Assembly: GCA_964017235.1 (NCBI GenBank)
Contig: OZ024933.1
Coordinates: forward strand, 9,241,962 to 9,305,961
Length of the DNA stretch: 64,000 nt
Direction of reading: 5' to 3'
DNA from: Sabellastarte sp. h YS-2021
Lineage: Eukaryota > Annelida > Polychaeta > Sabellida > Sabellidae
In this document: positions 43,991 through 56,173 of the stretch, one piece after another
How positions within the stretch are numbered: position 1 is the stretch's first letter
How the letters are laid out: the number at the start of each line of letters is the position of its first letter
Made by a program: the position numbers and the translations under genes
Notes under the pieces: generated by a model
Told to the model about the DNA's origin: nothing
The model's input: the letters and a program-made list of their open reading frames with translations, nothing else
Databases searched by the model: none

Positions 43991-46900
43991 ACTTGTAGAC
44001 TATTATTTAGAGTTTGTTTTTAAAACAAAACCTGGCTTCAGAATCAATATATCTCCGCTTTTAATGCTTCCTTTTTAAAATTATTATTTTACATAGTCTA
44101 ACTTGAGACGTCAATTGTTTTTAAATAAAATTTCTTATATTTATATATTATGTGGAGGAGTGGTAATGCATATTACATTTCTACACAAAATATATCAAGC
44201 AGCCTCAATTATATAGAAACAGTATATTAGCTCAATGAAGATAACAAACAGACGCCTATCATAGGAAAATATCATTTTTTATGTTATCATACATCCTGCT
44301 AAAAATTGGTTATAATTAGTCCAATCATGACTCTTTTTATCGCTGTTTTATCACTTTTACACAAATATGATTTCATTTCAGCATTTCGGGGAGTGTAACA
44401 TCAAAACTTTTATTTTTCAGAAACAAAGGCTTAATAAAGACAAAGTAAAAGCCCAGATAACAAGGAGGCACATACGTGTTTGCAAAATATCTGGTAAACA
44501 TTTGGAGAAAATAAAAATTACGCATTTGTAGACAAAATGGTTAATTTGTTAAAATATACATTACCAAGGTAACATGATATATTACATGTAAGACAAGCAG
44601 TTTAAAGGTTACCTACCTATGAATACAGAGTGTGATTTCAAAAAAAATGAAACTGCTAATGTCTATCTACTGGTGAATGAAATTCTGAAGTAATTTGGTT
44701 TTAAATGTGCGCATTTGTACACAATGCCTGAAATATGTATATGATTTCTCTATTTATACTTGTATATCTTCATTTTGACAAGATTATATCTGCATGTAAA
44801 CGAACTCTCCACTTAAAAACTACTACAGAAAGGCTTTTACATCCAGGCTATAGATATGTGTTTGGTGGATGTAAGAACTTCATGTAAAACTGATGATGTC
44901 TTTTGCAAAATTGTAGAAACATTTAGAACAATGTCCAACAGAAAATGTTCATTTGTCTATTCAGTTGGCTAAAAGGTCTTTTGGGAATGGAATATTTATT
45001 TTGGTGGCATAAAAAATTTAGAATTAGTGTAATTTTTATATTTTAAATTGTCCTGTTTACAACTTAATATGTGTATCACAGCCATTGTCTTATAAATATC
45101 AAAAATAACTTGAGTAGTCTTACAAAAGTCCTTTTTGAATGGAATATTGTTGAATTGCAGATCTTTGTATGAGTAAAGATTACTGCAATGTGTGAAAGGT
45201 ATCTGCGTGTGACTGTTTTGTTAAATTTTAACATGATGCCCAGTTGTTAAGGCACTTTGAAGCAAAAGAGAAGATGTATACTCTGGAGACATTTTATACT
45301 TCAATAAACAATTGTAACTATTTTTTGCATCTAATTTAATTATTAAATTAAATTTTTAGTTGTTGATAGACATCCCTACGGCTGTTGTTGTATCTACTGT
45401 TTCCATTCTGTTTAGTTTTTCTACTGCATATTACACTTTATTTATTTAAAAACATACACGGGTTTCTTGCCATGAATTTGGCTTCAAAAATGAATCTCTC
45501 ATAACTTGTAGATTACATAATTTTGATAGCTAATAATTTCTTGATGTTTTAATGATTCTAGTTTGTACTTAGTTTCAATTCTTTTAAGCTTGCTATATAT
45601 AAATGACTGAGTAAGTATTTAGTTATTTTTCACTTTCTGTCTAGTTTGACATATTTCCAATAAGTAACCCATATTGAATTTTGTTTCAAAATAATCGGCT
45701 GCAGATATTCTATGTACCTGTTTATATACCTAGATACGTGTGTTTTATTTAGATCGGATTTGGTATTGAGACTAATCACAGTTCTATGCTGACCTTGAGC
45801 TGCATGTGAAACATTAACTAGTCCAAGCTTGTTTGTGGCTCTGTGGATTTACTGTGCCGGTAGTCTCCATTAGTTTTATCAATCAGAATTTGTATTTTGG
45901 GTAGAATGTGTTCACCACAACACAGACAGGGTTTTCAGTTTGTACTGGATTTTTAAAATGTTTGAAAAACCTCCCTCATGTTAAACTAAAAGGTACTCGT
46001 AAGTAAGCTGGGAGATAGATGGGGTGTGTCATTTTTAAGCATGCAATACCAAGATACAAAGTCAATTTACAGGGTTGCTTGTGTGGTAAAAATTCAAAAG
46101 CTTGTTATAACAACACTGAACGTGTGAATGCGCATTTAGCCTTTCTTACACTAAAAACTCACAACACTTTTCCAATACAGACAACTACAATTTTATTTAA
46201 TATGATCACGACTACTATTTGGAACTGATGGTTCTGTCCAATGTTTAAAGTTCCTCTATCTGACTTAATTGGCTTTGTGGCCAACACTCTTCTGTAATCA
46301 TCAGCTTGAATTGAACCAAAGCCAGCATGTTCGATGTACAGAATGTTATTTCTTTATATGTTTAGAAGGATGTAAACCTGAGACTTTGTTACTTAAGAGA
46401 AATAGAAGTGATTATGAATAAACTACTTTTGTCACAGTGTTTCATAATTTTTTTAGTGGTCAACAACCACAGCTGGCTTACTCCTTCCACCAAAGAATTA
46501 TGGTATTGCAAAATATATATCTAGACTGCAATGCTTAACTTTCTATATTTTCAGTGATACCACATGCTGAGGAAATTATAAATAGATGAAAGTTAGACTA
46601 AAGTGTAACACATCTATTTTGGGGTTGTGACCATTAAATGTTTATTGTGTTATGACATTATGAGCAGGACACATGAAGCCTTATTCTTCACTTTATACAA
46701 GAGTGAATCTAAACAACTGGGTCCTCAAATACCACAATAAATCCAGTGGAAAACAACATCTTATCAGTGATAATAGCTGGCAGCCCCAATAATTAGCTTG
46801 TATATGCTCCTATTGTGATTTTCTTCAATTTTGTAGTAATATGGTTCTCCCTGTAGTTGGAAACCTACACATTTGAACTGTTTGTGGACTGCAAGTGGAC

Positions 46901-47074
46901 ATGTGTAAAGATGGGGAACCTTGAAAAATAATTGGTAACCTGGGAAATAATTTTTTTTTAAATTTGTGTATCCAATTGGAAGAGGTATCTTTTGTCTTGG
47001 CTGCCTATGGCACTGCCTGTTTTATTGTCTAACCTCAATAGGTAGAGTCTGGTTGTATTTTGCATACTGTAATG
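43991..47074. other. Long non-coding stretch
   Basis: Includes the second copy of the long-range repeat (45000-45225, see 32990). Possible acceptors followed by short open readings occur near 44421 and 46555, but none is convincing. Nothing else is supported. Confidence 0.35.
45000..45225 (+). repeat. Diverged long-range repeat, copy 2
   Basis: Direct-orientation partner of 32990-33190, about 12 kb away. The copies are clearly related by eye but well diverged. Confidence 0.5.
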
Positions 47075-47165
47075 ATACAGGACCGGCATTTTGACTGGCC
47101 ATCAGACAAGCTTATAACTAGGTTCAAACCCACGTCCACTCGGGATTCCTACATTAATTTTAATG
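47075..47165 (-). mobile_element. SINE fragment related to 15185-15430
   Basis: Shares GGCATTTTGACTGGCCATC against TGCCATTTTAAGTGGTCATC, and GGTTCAAACCCACGTCC against GGGTTTAAACCCAAGTCC, including the box B region. The rest of the tRNA-like head is not clear. Confidence 0.4.
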
Positions 47166-48399
47166 AGGCTGTGTGGGTCTGAGTATTGCACATTGTGTCA
47201 GCCCCATTGTTTGTCATGTGCAACACTCTGTAGACTTTTTGGTTTTCATTAACATTTTTGCCAATGCAGGATTCTATTTTCTAAGAGGATATGTCTGTGT
47301 TAGAGAGATATGCCTGCTTTAGTGCAATATATTTGTATATTTGAACAGACTACTTTTTCACACTTGGCACCATAAAATCTATAGCATTATCGTGTTCAAC
47401 TACAAATACAAACAAAATATAGTTCACAATACACACCTGTTTTCTGGTATACATGAACAGTAATGACATTTCAGTCTAGCCCTGCATACAACTTTTTAAC
47501 CAATCTCTTTAATAATTTTAGCTATATATTTTGTCTTATTTATTTTGTGTATTGCTGCCATTTTACCAATGAATGAATGAGTCATCACTTCACAAAAATA
47601 ACTACACAATAAATTACATTTGGAAATGAATGAACCATCTACTTGACACAGTTATATTGTGTTGTGCAGAAGAATTGTTTGATCCTTCTGTAATTGTACT
47701 AAATCATGATAATTGTTAGGAAACTCTATTTCCCAAAGAAGTGATTAATAGGATTTCAGAAGATGCTTAAGTCACTTGTTTGTTCCTACTGTTAATTTAA
47801 TTATGTTAGGTATAATTATTTTGTGCAACTGAAAACTTAGATGAAGTTTTTTGGTCTTTAAAATAATTTTAATTGATTCAAATATTTCATTATTTTCAGA
47901 TTTATCATCAAATGAAAGAAAAGTCCAGTGTATTATTTACCAAAACAAGAACAGAATTCACATTAAATCATGAAACTAATACAGTCATCAAAGTGCAAAT
48001 AAAATAATATTATTCAGTTAAACACTATATTTTTTTCAGTTTTAATCATTCTTGGTTCAGTTGTTGAAATATAGAAAGAGGATCTCACTGTGACCGTGAT
48101 CTTGCCTTCTGATTTCTCACCTTTTTGTGTGCAGTATGAAATATTTGCAAAAATAAGGTAATTCTTAGAACTTTATTACAATAGACCACACCTAGTAGGA
48201 AAGTATAACACAGACCCAGAATAAACAGACCTGATTACAATGCTCTCACCCCTACCCTTCTGGGGATTATGTCAGTGAGTGGCTGACATAACAATTGTGA
48301 TTGAAATTTTACCAGATTCAAATTACAATGTGTTGCATATAGCTTGTTATAAACCGACGACCACAAAGACAAAAGTCAAGTGATTAAATGGTAAACTGG
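47166..48399. other. Non-coding stretch
   Basis: A possible terminal-exon-like reading after TTTTCAG near 47900 (LSSNERKVQCIIYQNK then a stop) is not supported by any partner exon. No gene is called. Confidence 0.3.
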
Positions 48400-48545
48400 T
48401 TAATCTCTCAGTCAGATATGCATCTGTACACACATTGTATTGACACAATGAACATTACTGTAAATATAATTAATAGTGGCCAGTATTTACAGAATAAGTC
48501 AGGTCTAGATAAAGGTGGCGATAATAAATTTAAAGAGAAGTTTTA
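48400..48545. repeat. Member of a dispersed repeat family
   Basis: Contains TCTGTACACACATTGTATTG, then GGCCAGTATTTACAG and GTCTAGATAAAG, all in the same order as in the spacer of the foldback element at 39105-39205. A weaker member lies at 48840-48960. Confidence 0.5.
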
Positions 48546-48839
48546 TTGAAACTAAATAAATGAAGCCATTAAGACAAATTAACTAATCTGGTGCAATATG
48601 AATGGGCATTGCTGATGTCAGCCAATAACTCAAAACTAATAGAGGCATTTGTTTCAAAAACAATTGTCGCTATCTGCAATAATTTGTCTTTAAAATGGTG
48701 AAAATGGTATACTTGTAGCTTTAGAACTTTGGTAGGTGTGATGTTTGAACCACCAAAATACATGCTTACATTCATTCATATTAATGTAGCTTATAGGAAA
48801 CTTAAAAATATTTTAAAGAAAATGAGTTTTTTTAAAGAA

Positions 48840-48960
48840 ACAGCTATACACAGATTGTATTAAGACTAGTAAAACTACTTAAGCATAAAACTGGCCACTA
48901 TTTACACTAGCCACCAAGTGAACAAATAAAATAACAAATTATAGGGGAATGACGATAAAT
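48840..48960. repeat. Weaker member of the same dispersed family
   Basis: Carries CAGCTATACACAGATTGTAT and CTGGCCACTATTTACA in the same order as 48400-48545 and the spacer near 39105-39205. No coding potential. Confidence 0.35.
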
Positions 48961-49889
48961 ATATGGCTTGATTTATTATAATAAAACTGTGCTCTGCTGA
49001 AAAATTAATGGGTATTCTTCATCAGCTAGCTAACTGACAAAGCCATAACAAAATATTGAACTAAATACACTACACATATTTTCCATCTGGTATCTGCACA
49101 AATTGATTTGCAACTAACAAAATATCTCTAACAACTATTATTCTTTAAAATGGTATAAATATCATATACAAAACTTAATTTTACTTAGATACGAGGAGTG
49201 CAGTGTTGTGACTGATATCACAATTGGTATCGTTCTCTCAGAGCCTATATGAATTCCAGGCTGATGTGAAGAGAACAAATACATAGTTACTTAAAATAGT
49301 TATGTCAACATAGTTCCTTAAGCTTCGTGAGTTTTGACAATGGAGTAATTAGTAGTTATTTCAATATAACTCATGTTTATTCTACTTGTTATACAAGGTA
49401 TTTCCTAGCTGGTCTTCTGTAAAGCAAGTTTGACAAGTTTGTAAGGCATGACCAATTTAGAGGGTCACTCTACCTTATAGAATTTTGGAGGGAATCTCCA
49501 TATTTGAAATTGCTAGTGAACGAGCAACATTAAGGAGATTTTAATTTTACCACCTCCATCCTCTTACCGCCTGGTGTTGGGCAACACAAATTATGGCTTA
49601 AATATGGGTTCTAACCCTCACAGATTTGACACTTGAGTACCTGATACATATTGGAACTTCGTAGGATCCCTAGTACTGCCTCACCTTAAGATTGGCCATC
49701 TTTTAGTAGTACTCTGCTTTTGTGTGATGGCCCTCTATGGGCTATATCTTCAGGTTGCTCACTGAAGGGAGGTACGTTAGCATCTTCTACAGCTATAGAG
49801 TATTTAGACACAGGCTGACCCTAGAATCCCACTACCAACTTGAACTTGACATAATGTGACCTTTAGATTGGTAGTAATCAAATATTATT
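48961..49889. other. Non-coding stretch
   Basis: Composition becomes less AT-rich after about 49440, perhaps part of the same decayed element as the next entry. No exon is supported. Confidence 0.3.
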
Positions 49890-50177
49890 TTATCTCAGAT
49901 GTGATTTTCCTTTCCCGAGTTGTGTCTTCAACTTGGTCAACTGAAGGTAGTGGATTTGAACCTTAGATTGACCCTCTTTGTCCCAAGTAAGAGAGTTCTC
50001 CTTCAGGGTTGATATAGCCCCTAGAGTAACTGGGATGGGCTTATTCAAAATGCAGTTCCCCTCTTTACTAATGCTTTCACTTGAACTTGACATTTCGACT
50101 TGACTAAGACTTACACTCAATTTTGACATTTTGACTAGACTCATGACATATTGTATATTAAACTTATAATTGTACAC
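49890..50177 (-). pseudogene. Open frame from an unidentified element
   Basis: A minus-strand frame of 95 codons, including KMSKLSVSLSQVEMSSSSES and GAISTLKENSLTWDKEGQSK. It is Ser-rich and polar and reads like the N-terminal region of a mobile-element protein, but I cannot assign it. The sequence on either side is similar in composition without open frames. Confidence 0.25.
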
Positions 50178-51640
50178 TATATTGTCTTACTTATGGTATA
50201 TTCGTATTTAATGTATGGTTCTTTTAAATTTTTATTTTATTCATTTAAACCTCTTGCTAGTTAACTTTACCTCTACTAAGATGTAAAAAAAATCCTCAAA
50301 TATGTTATTTATTGTCTGTTCAATGAACGGAACTTTCAAACTTACATCCACTCAGAATGGCTTTCCTCCACCTTGCAATTATCATCTAGCCTCTACTGTT
50401 TGACCTCACAATTTAGTAGAGGTTGATTTCTTGATTTTTGTAGCTTTAATCTTGGCAACTGTCTAATCAGAGGCTGTCACATCTGTGTGGGTTCAACTAC
50501 CAGAAAGGCTGATGCCTATGTCCCAATATGACCTTGGAGAAAAGTGAAGCACTACCTTTTATTTTGCAGAATAATGTATAGATCTATAATGTGCTATTAC
50601 ACCATGTGTTAAAATTTCTTGAATACATTATGTATCGTTCCAGCATTATGCATACAAAAGCCAAAGTGATCAAATGAAACACACCAGACATTATACATAA
50701 ATAAACAGGCCATAAACTGGTTAATATTAAGCATACTAAATATATGTATTATCTATGTACAGTTACTCAGGAGAAGACCAAATTACATTTCGCAGTAATT
50801 TTATAGATTAACTTGTTTCCTGTTTAGTAAACTATGCCTGGAAAACATTTTTTGCTATCCTTCAACAAATATATTGACTTTGCGAATAGTCAGTTGTCAT
50901 CAAATCAAAGTACAAAATCTTCTTGGAAGTGACCAAGAACAACAATAAATAGTTCATTTCCCTACTTGTCTAAAATCTACATACCCTACAATGAAAGAGG
51001 CGGGAAAAGGAGCTGGCTTTGCCATTGTTTTCACCATAATTGTTGTCCTCATATTAAAAACTGTGTGTTTCGTACCTGGCTAATTATCACTGTAATTGTA
51101 TAAAAATGGAGTTTGGCAGTGTGGGCGAAAAATAAACAAGTTAAAAATATTCATCAAGCGTGTTAAAATTATATACTTATCTTGTGCTTTCTGTGTCATC
51201 TCATCAATCGTTCTGTAGCTCTTAATTATGCTGTGCAATCTTTCTGTAATTCTATACCAGAGACTCTACGTGTCCTAAATCGCCACTAATTCTGAAATAA
51301 TTTTGTCCATTTGTTGCTTGTGTGAAAGAGTGTGTTTTTCCCAAATTTGTTTACTGTTTAATTGCTGTACACTAAGTCTGGGCAAACTTCATCACGACTC
51401 TTTGTCTGCACAATAATGAACATACAATGTGTACTTAGATTTTGTAAACTACCCTGGAGAAGGATACCTATTTTTAGCCAAAACTACGCCCCAGTCTTGT
51501 CCTTTAATGTGAAAGAAGCCTTTCAATAACTGATCATTGTTACCATGTGAAAAAGCCGAGTGTTATTTTTTTTGTTTGTGAAACCCCATTCACCCTCCCA
51601 CAATATCACGTCCATCCTATAATAATGGCCCAATTTTGCC
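50178..51640. other. Non-coding stretch
   Basis: No supported feature on either strand. Confidence 0.4.
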
Positions 51641-51646
51641 CCTTAC

Positions 51647-52906
51647 CTAACTTCTGACAAGTGTGCTATTTATGTCAGGACACATAATACCAAAACGCGC
51701 CATCTCATTGTAACCAACAATCTTACATTCAGTGGTTTCATTCCATTTTAATGCTTTTGGGTACACTTTAGAAGCATCACAATACCCATCGATATTGCAC
51801 ATTAATTCTGGGGTATTGTTACCAATTTTAATTTTCAACTCCATTATACAAAGAGGCCTTGCGTCATGAAAGTGTTTCAGCTAACTGTCTAAGGCTACCC
51901 CCAAAGCACGTAACCTCATAATTATTATTCATTATTTGCATGTTTCCATGTTCTTTACTAGCTCTGGCATATAAAGCACAGCTATAATTATTACTGTTCC
52001 ACTGATGGTCTATATCAAATCAACCGTCTTCAGGATACTTATGTTCAACAACATTAGTGTTTCTATTGTCCTCAATTGATTTACTATTTACACACTCAAG
52101 CTTACAGTCTCTTTGTCCAAGTGGTAGACTAACTTCAAATTTGGAGTTACTGTCCTGCTGTTTTGCCTTGAAATTACATTTCGACTCTATATGAGCCAGA
52201 TTCCTGCCCTGCCTGGAACAAAAGCTGCACATGTGCTTGTAGATACCATGGTTTGCCGAATGCATACAAGATCTATCATTGTAGCACTTGCATACTTTTT
52301 CACTTTGTTGACCCTGCACAGTTACTTATGAATTTGCCATGCCAACCTGGAAAGCCGAGAGTTTATTTATGGCCCAGTGTGCCGTATCTGCCCATGCCAG
52401 ATTACCGTGTTCCACTTTGTGCATTGATCTCGCCCATGCCAACCTCAATGGTGTCCATGGGAGAGATGTTACATTACACAACATCAGAATAACCTGCATT
52501 ACTGCTTGCTTTGACATTACTGGGTCCTGGATTTGGTGTATATTACTCAAATGCCCCACTACCTCCTGGGGTACAGTGAGGTCATAAGTGATATGCTTTC
52601 TTCCATCCCCTGTATGTCAGTCGTATTGTACTGTCCTGATTTTTTAGTCAAAAGGTGCCTACCTTGGGTTGAATCCACTATGGCCTGTTTTTGGTATGCT
52701 GCAACCAGCTGAGCTACTGCTTGTGATACAGTTGGGTTCTGTCTGAGGACATTAACATCTCGTATAATCATGTCCCTATTTGCCTGATTTACAGGTGCCT
52801 GTGCAATCTTTGCAGTGAATGCAGTAAGCTCCAGGAATGCTTTGTGGACGCTGGGCAAAGTAATTCCTTTTGCACATTGAGGAATACTGCTTATGTCCTG
52901 CTGCAT
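51647..52906 (-). mobile_element. Broken gag-like fossil, probably DIRS-type
   Basis: Several adjoining minus-strand open stretches read as one old retroelement protein region. The upstream part (52559-52906) is helical and Gln/Ala-rich; the middle part has a run of Trp-containing text; the downstream part (52020-52319) carries a Cys/His knuckle, CYNDRSCMHSANHGIYKHMC, then SFCSRQG, of the kind seen in gag proteins of tyrosine-recombinase retroelements. The copy is old, with a few breaks. Family assignment is by analogy only. Confidence 0.45.
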
Positions 52907-53268
52907 TTGTATCCCACGACCCTGAGCATCTACTACTGTGTTCAGAGCTGGATGGCTATGATATCGGTGACCATCCTAATGAGATCTCTGACTAACTAGA
53001 TAACTAAGTACCGTTCTTTCTTGTTTTTATCAAAGTTTTTCTTTTGAGTCGTTCAAATGCAGATTTTATCATAATAGTTTTGATTTCTATGCATGCACAA
53101 ATTCTAAAAACAGTTTTTTGTGGTTATAAAACCATATTGAATGGAAAGGTTTTAAAGTATATTACCTCTATGATATACATCTACCTTAGGAGTGTATCTC
53201 CTAAGTTCACTTACAGATTTTTATACCCCATGATATATCCCGAATGTCCACTTAATTTGGCCTTTGAA

Positions 53269-53299
<31 letters not shown>

Positions 53300-53539
53300 A
53301 AAAAAAAAAAAGAAAAAACCAAAAATAGCCACCCATGGACTGACATTAGTGAGATTTTGCTATGAGACTTCCAAATGTCTAACTAAACCACATATCAATA
53401 ATCAGCTCAAGTTGCTCATTCTGGAATCTGACTATTAGAAATTCTCAAAATTGGGGTATCATGGAAAATATGGCCACAATCAGTGCTGTTGGTTACATTA
53501 TTCCAGTTTCAATTAATTAGTTTGTTTTACTAGGGCTAA
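52907..53539. other. Spacer with a C-run/A-run junction
   Basis: A run of 21 C (53269-53289) is followed directly by 22 A (53290-53311). Otherwise AT-rich without genes. The exact run lengths may be assembly-limited. Confidence 0.5.
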
Positions 53540-54249
53540 AGTTATTAAGCATTACTAGTGTATCACATTGGGTTCTTGGAGAAGTGTCTAGTAATTCATC
53601 CTGTGAGAATTTGTTCGCTATGTTGAAGTCTTTTGGGGGCTTTCATTGGTATCCTTCTCTTCAAGTAGTAATTTGATAATTTGTATGAGTTATGGTGGAA
53701 ATCATCATATTTAGTGCATATCATTCTGAGCCTCAGATAACGACCATAGGGTATTTTCTTTTACATGGGTTTGGGCCGAGGTGTGGTGTAAGTACAGATG
53801 AGTGTTCGTTTTTTATACAGGGTTGTGAAATGTGTTCTATTGGTGTCGGTTTTTACACTAATATCTAGGAAGTTTATTGTGTCAGAAATATATTCATCAG
53901 TAAATTTGTTGGTTGGATGTAGAATATAAAGGTAGTATACAAACTCATCCACTTTATCACTTCCATGGATCCAGATTATGAAAGTGTCATTAATAAAACT
54001 CAGCCATACCATTGGTTTTTGTCTTAAGGTTAAGGCTTTAGTCTCAAATCTGTTGGTATGGTTAGGTACAACTGACAGTCCTTTGGATCTGTCACTTTTG
54101 AGATGATCTGCCATGACTTCAATGCAGTCACTATTGGGGATGTCTGAGTATAGTGAGCTAACATCTGAAGTAAGTAGTAGGGTTCCTTCACTTATGAGTC
54201 CTAGTTCTTTCCAGTTGAGAGATAAAGTCTTGTGTATCTCTAACATAGG
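53540..54249 (-). mobile_element. Penelope-like element fragment (RT palm and thumb)
   Basis: The minus strand encodes a PLE reverse-transcriptase segment: LLLTSDVSSLYSDIPNSD (palm motif A), WLSFINDTFIIWIHGSDKVD (motif C region, with an Asn where the family usually has the first Asp), then TINFLDISVKTDTN and TLYKKRTLICTY. Thumb-like text continues to about 53540. There is no GIY-YIG part. It is a different copy from the one at 2605-6130 and is joined abruptly at its upstream side to other sequence near 54250. Confidence 0.75.
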
Positions 54250-56169
54250 ATTTTTGTAATGGTCAAGAATTTAAGTAAAACAGCTAAATGGAAACAAACC
54301 TCAAAATTCTTTAATAACAGGCAAAGAAATCCCACAGAACTAGCTTTTGCTGATTGCAACACAGAGATAAATCAATTCTCATGGGGGGCCTTAGCTAATC
54401 CTTGCTCTTTTAGGTGACGCAGCCCTTGTAAAGTCAGTTGGAGGTGGAATACAACAGGCCAAGTGAGTTCAGAGGTCAGGGAAAGGTCAATGCGATGTGA
54501 AAACAGACGGGGCTGGTTTGGGCTTTTATTTACATCTTGGTATTGAATATGTACACTATACAGGGTATTTAAAATATTTTATGTAAAACATGAAATTTTT
54601 TAAAACCACCATAAAATAAAATAAAATGTATAAGAACCATATAACACATGTAATATGATCACAGGTAATATAACACAGAGTTGGTTGGTATTGTTCTACT
54701 GATCATGTCTGTTAACAACACAGTTCAAGTTGCGAAAATAAGGTCAAAGTTGGTGTGAAGTTGGTGTGAAAGGTCAAACCTGAAAGCCTGGTGTTGCCAT
54801 AAGTGAGGACATCTACAACTGCATGATTATCACAATAAATGTGTACACATTTGTTGGCCCAAAAAGCAGCCCAAACCTTGAGGGCCACCACAACATTCAA
54901 CATCTCCAAGTGTACAATGTTATAACCATTAAAGCACTTGGGAATGGGAATGGTGTAGACAAAATAGCCTTGTAGACAAGCATCAGGATATATGCGAATG
55001 TTAAGTGGTTAATGTCATATATAGTAATCCCATTGTAAGACTTGAGGAAAGTCTGAAACCAGACTAGATCTCTAAAGAATTCACGAGTGAGGACAACATG
55101 ATCATTCTCAAAATTGTCTCTCAACAACTGTAACATACGATTTAAGAAGTACCTAGCTGGTTAAACACACTTGGAAATGTATAATAACAGGCCCAACAGG
55201 GACTTAAGTTGACCTTTGATGACAGTTCTCTTATCTGACCACTCATGACAAACCCTGACAATCTCAGATAACTTATTAGAAGGTATAGATATGGTTCTGT
55301 CAATAGTGTTGAATAAAATACCTAAGCAGATAACCTTGGTATCTGAAGGACACAGCTTCTTATGGCTAATATCCAGACCTAGGTCCTGCAACAAGTTCAA
55401 CAAAAATTGATAAGATTGGTGGGCAGTGGACGGCAAACCACAGTATATGAGGTCATCAATGTAGTTCATTAGGGCATTATGACCATGTCTTGCCATGATA
55501 TATTTAATGCTATCGCTTATCTTACTAAAGAAAAAAATATATTAAGCGATATCCGAAGGGAACCGACAGGACCAGATAAAGCTGATTTTTGTGTTGCAAA
55601 CCTAATAGATCAATATTACCTGGGTCAATTTTTAACTGCCTAAAAGCTCGGCTAATATCGACCTTGGATATTCTAGCCGAAGGACCCAGAGCCCGAAGAG
55701 TTCGGATAATGGAGTCTACTGAAGGGTAATGCATTTGAAACTCTGTACCTAGATGAGATTTTTTTGCCACCCCATCATTAACTGATAGACCTTTGGGAAA
55801 GCTTAAATCTATAATAGCACGACAAGAATCGGATCCGGATTTCTCCCGGGTCATAAAGGGGGAAATATGCATTTTAATGGGTGGAGCATCAAAAGGTCCC
55901 AGTATAGCTTCAAACTGCAGCTCCTCTTGCACGTACTTGTCAATATGTTCAGAAAAGTTCTTAGCTGAAGCATGATTAACAAGAGTGCTTGCCAAGTGCC
56001 TAGATCTGTCAAAGTCAAGAGGAAACCCAAATTCAATTAGGTCACATAGTTGTTTGTCAAAATAATCACAGAGATGAGCCCTCCAACTGGAGATTTTCAG
56101 GTTAGTCTTTACAGGAATGCGAAGTCCCAAAAAATTGGGAATACCACACTTCCTAATCATTTTATGTGC
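54150..56169. repeat. Tandem duplication, copy A (2,020 bp)
   Basis: Base for base, as far as I can compare by eye, this is the same as 56174-58193. The four bases GAGA (56170-56173) separate the copies. The unit begins inside the PLE fragment (motif A region) and ends inside the DIRS-like RT region, so it spans the junction of two different elements. Every open frame of copy A recurs 2,024 bases further on. Confidence 0.9.
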
Positions 56170-56173
56170 GAGA

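Noticed and set aside
44421-44495. Possible exon after TTTTTCAG with a GGTAAAC donor
   Set aside because: Phase 1 reading meets a stop at once; the phase 0 reading is basic, unlike the receptor, and has no partner exon.
47895-47970. Terminal-exon-like reading with AATAAA downstream
   Set aside because: No neighbouring exon in matching phase and no resemblance to the receptor tail; chance in AT-rich DNA is likely.
53044-53328. Open frame ending in proline and lysine runs
   Set aside because: The end is the C-run/A-run junction, and the rest has no domain or splice support.
54712-56160. RT/RNase H open frames treated as a second independent element
   Set aside because: They are identical to 56736-58184 at a constant offset of 2,024, so they are the other copy of one tandem duplication.
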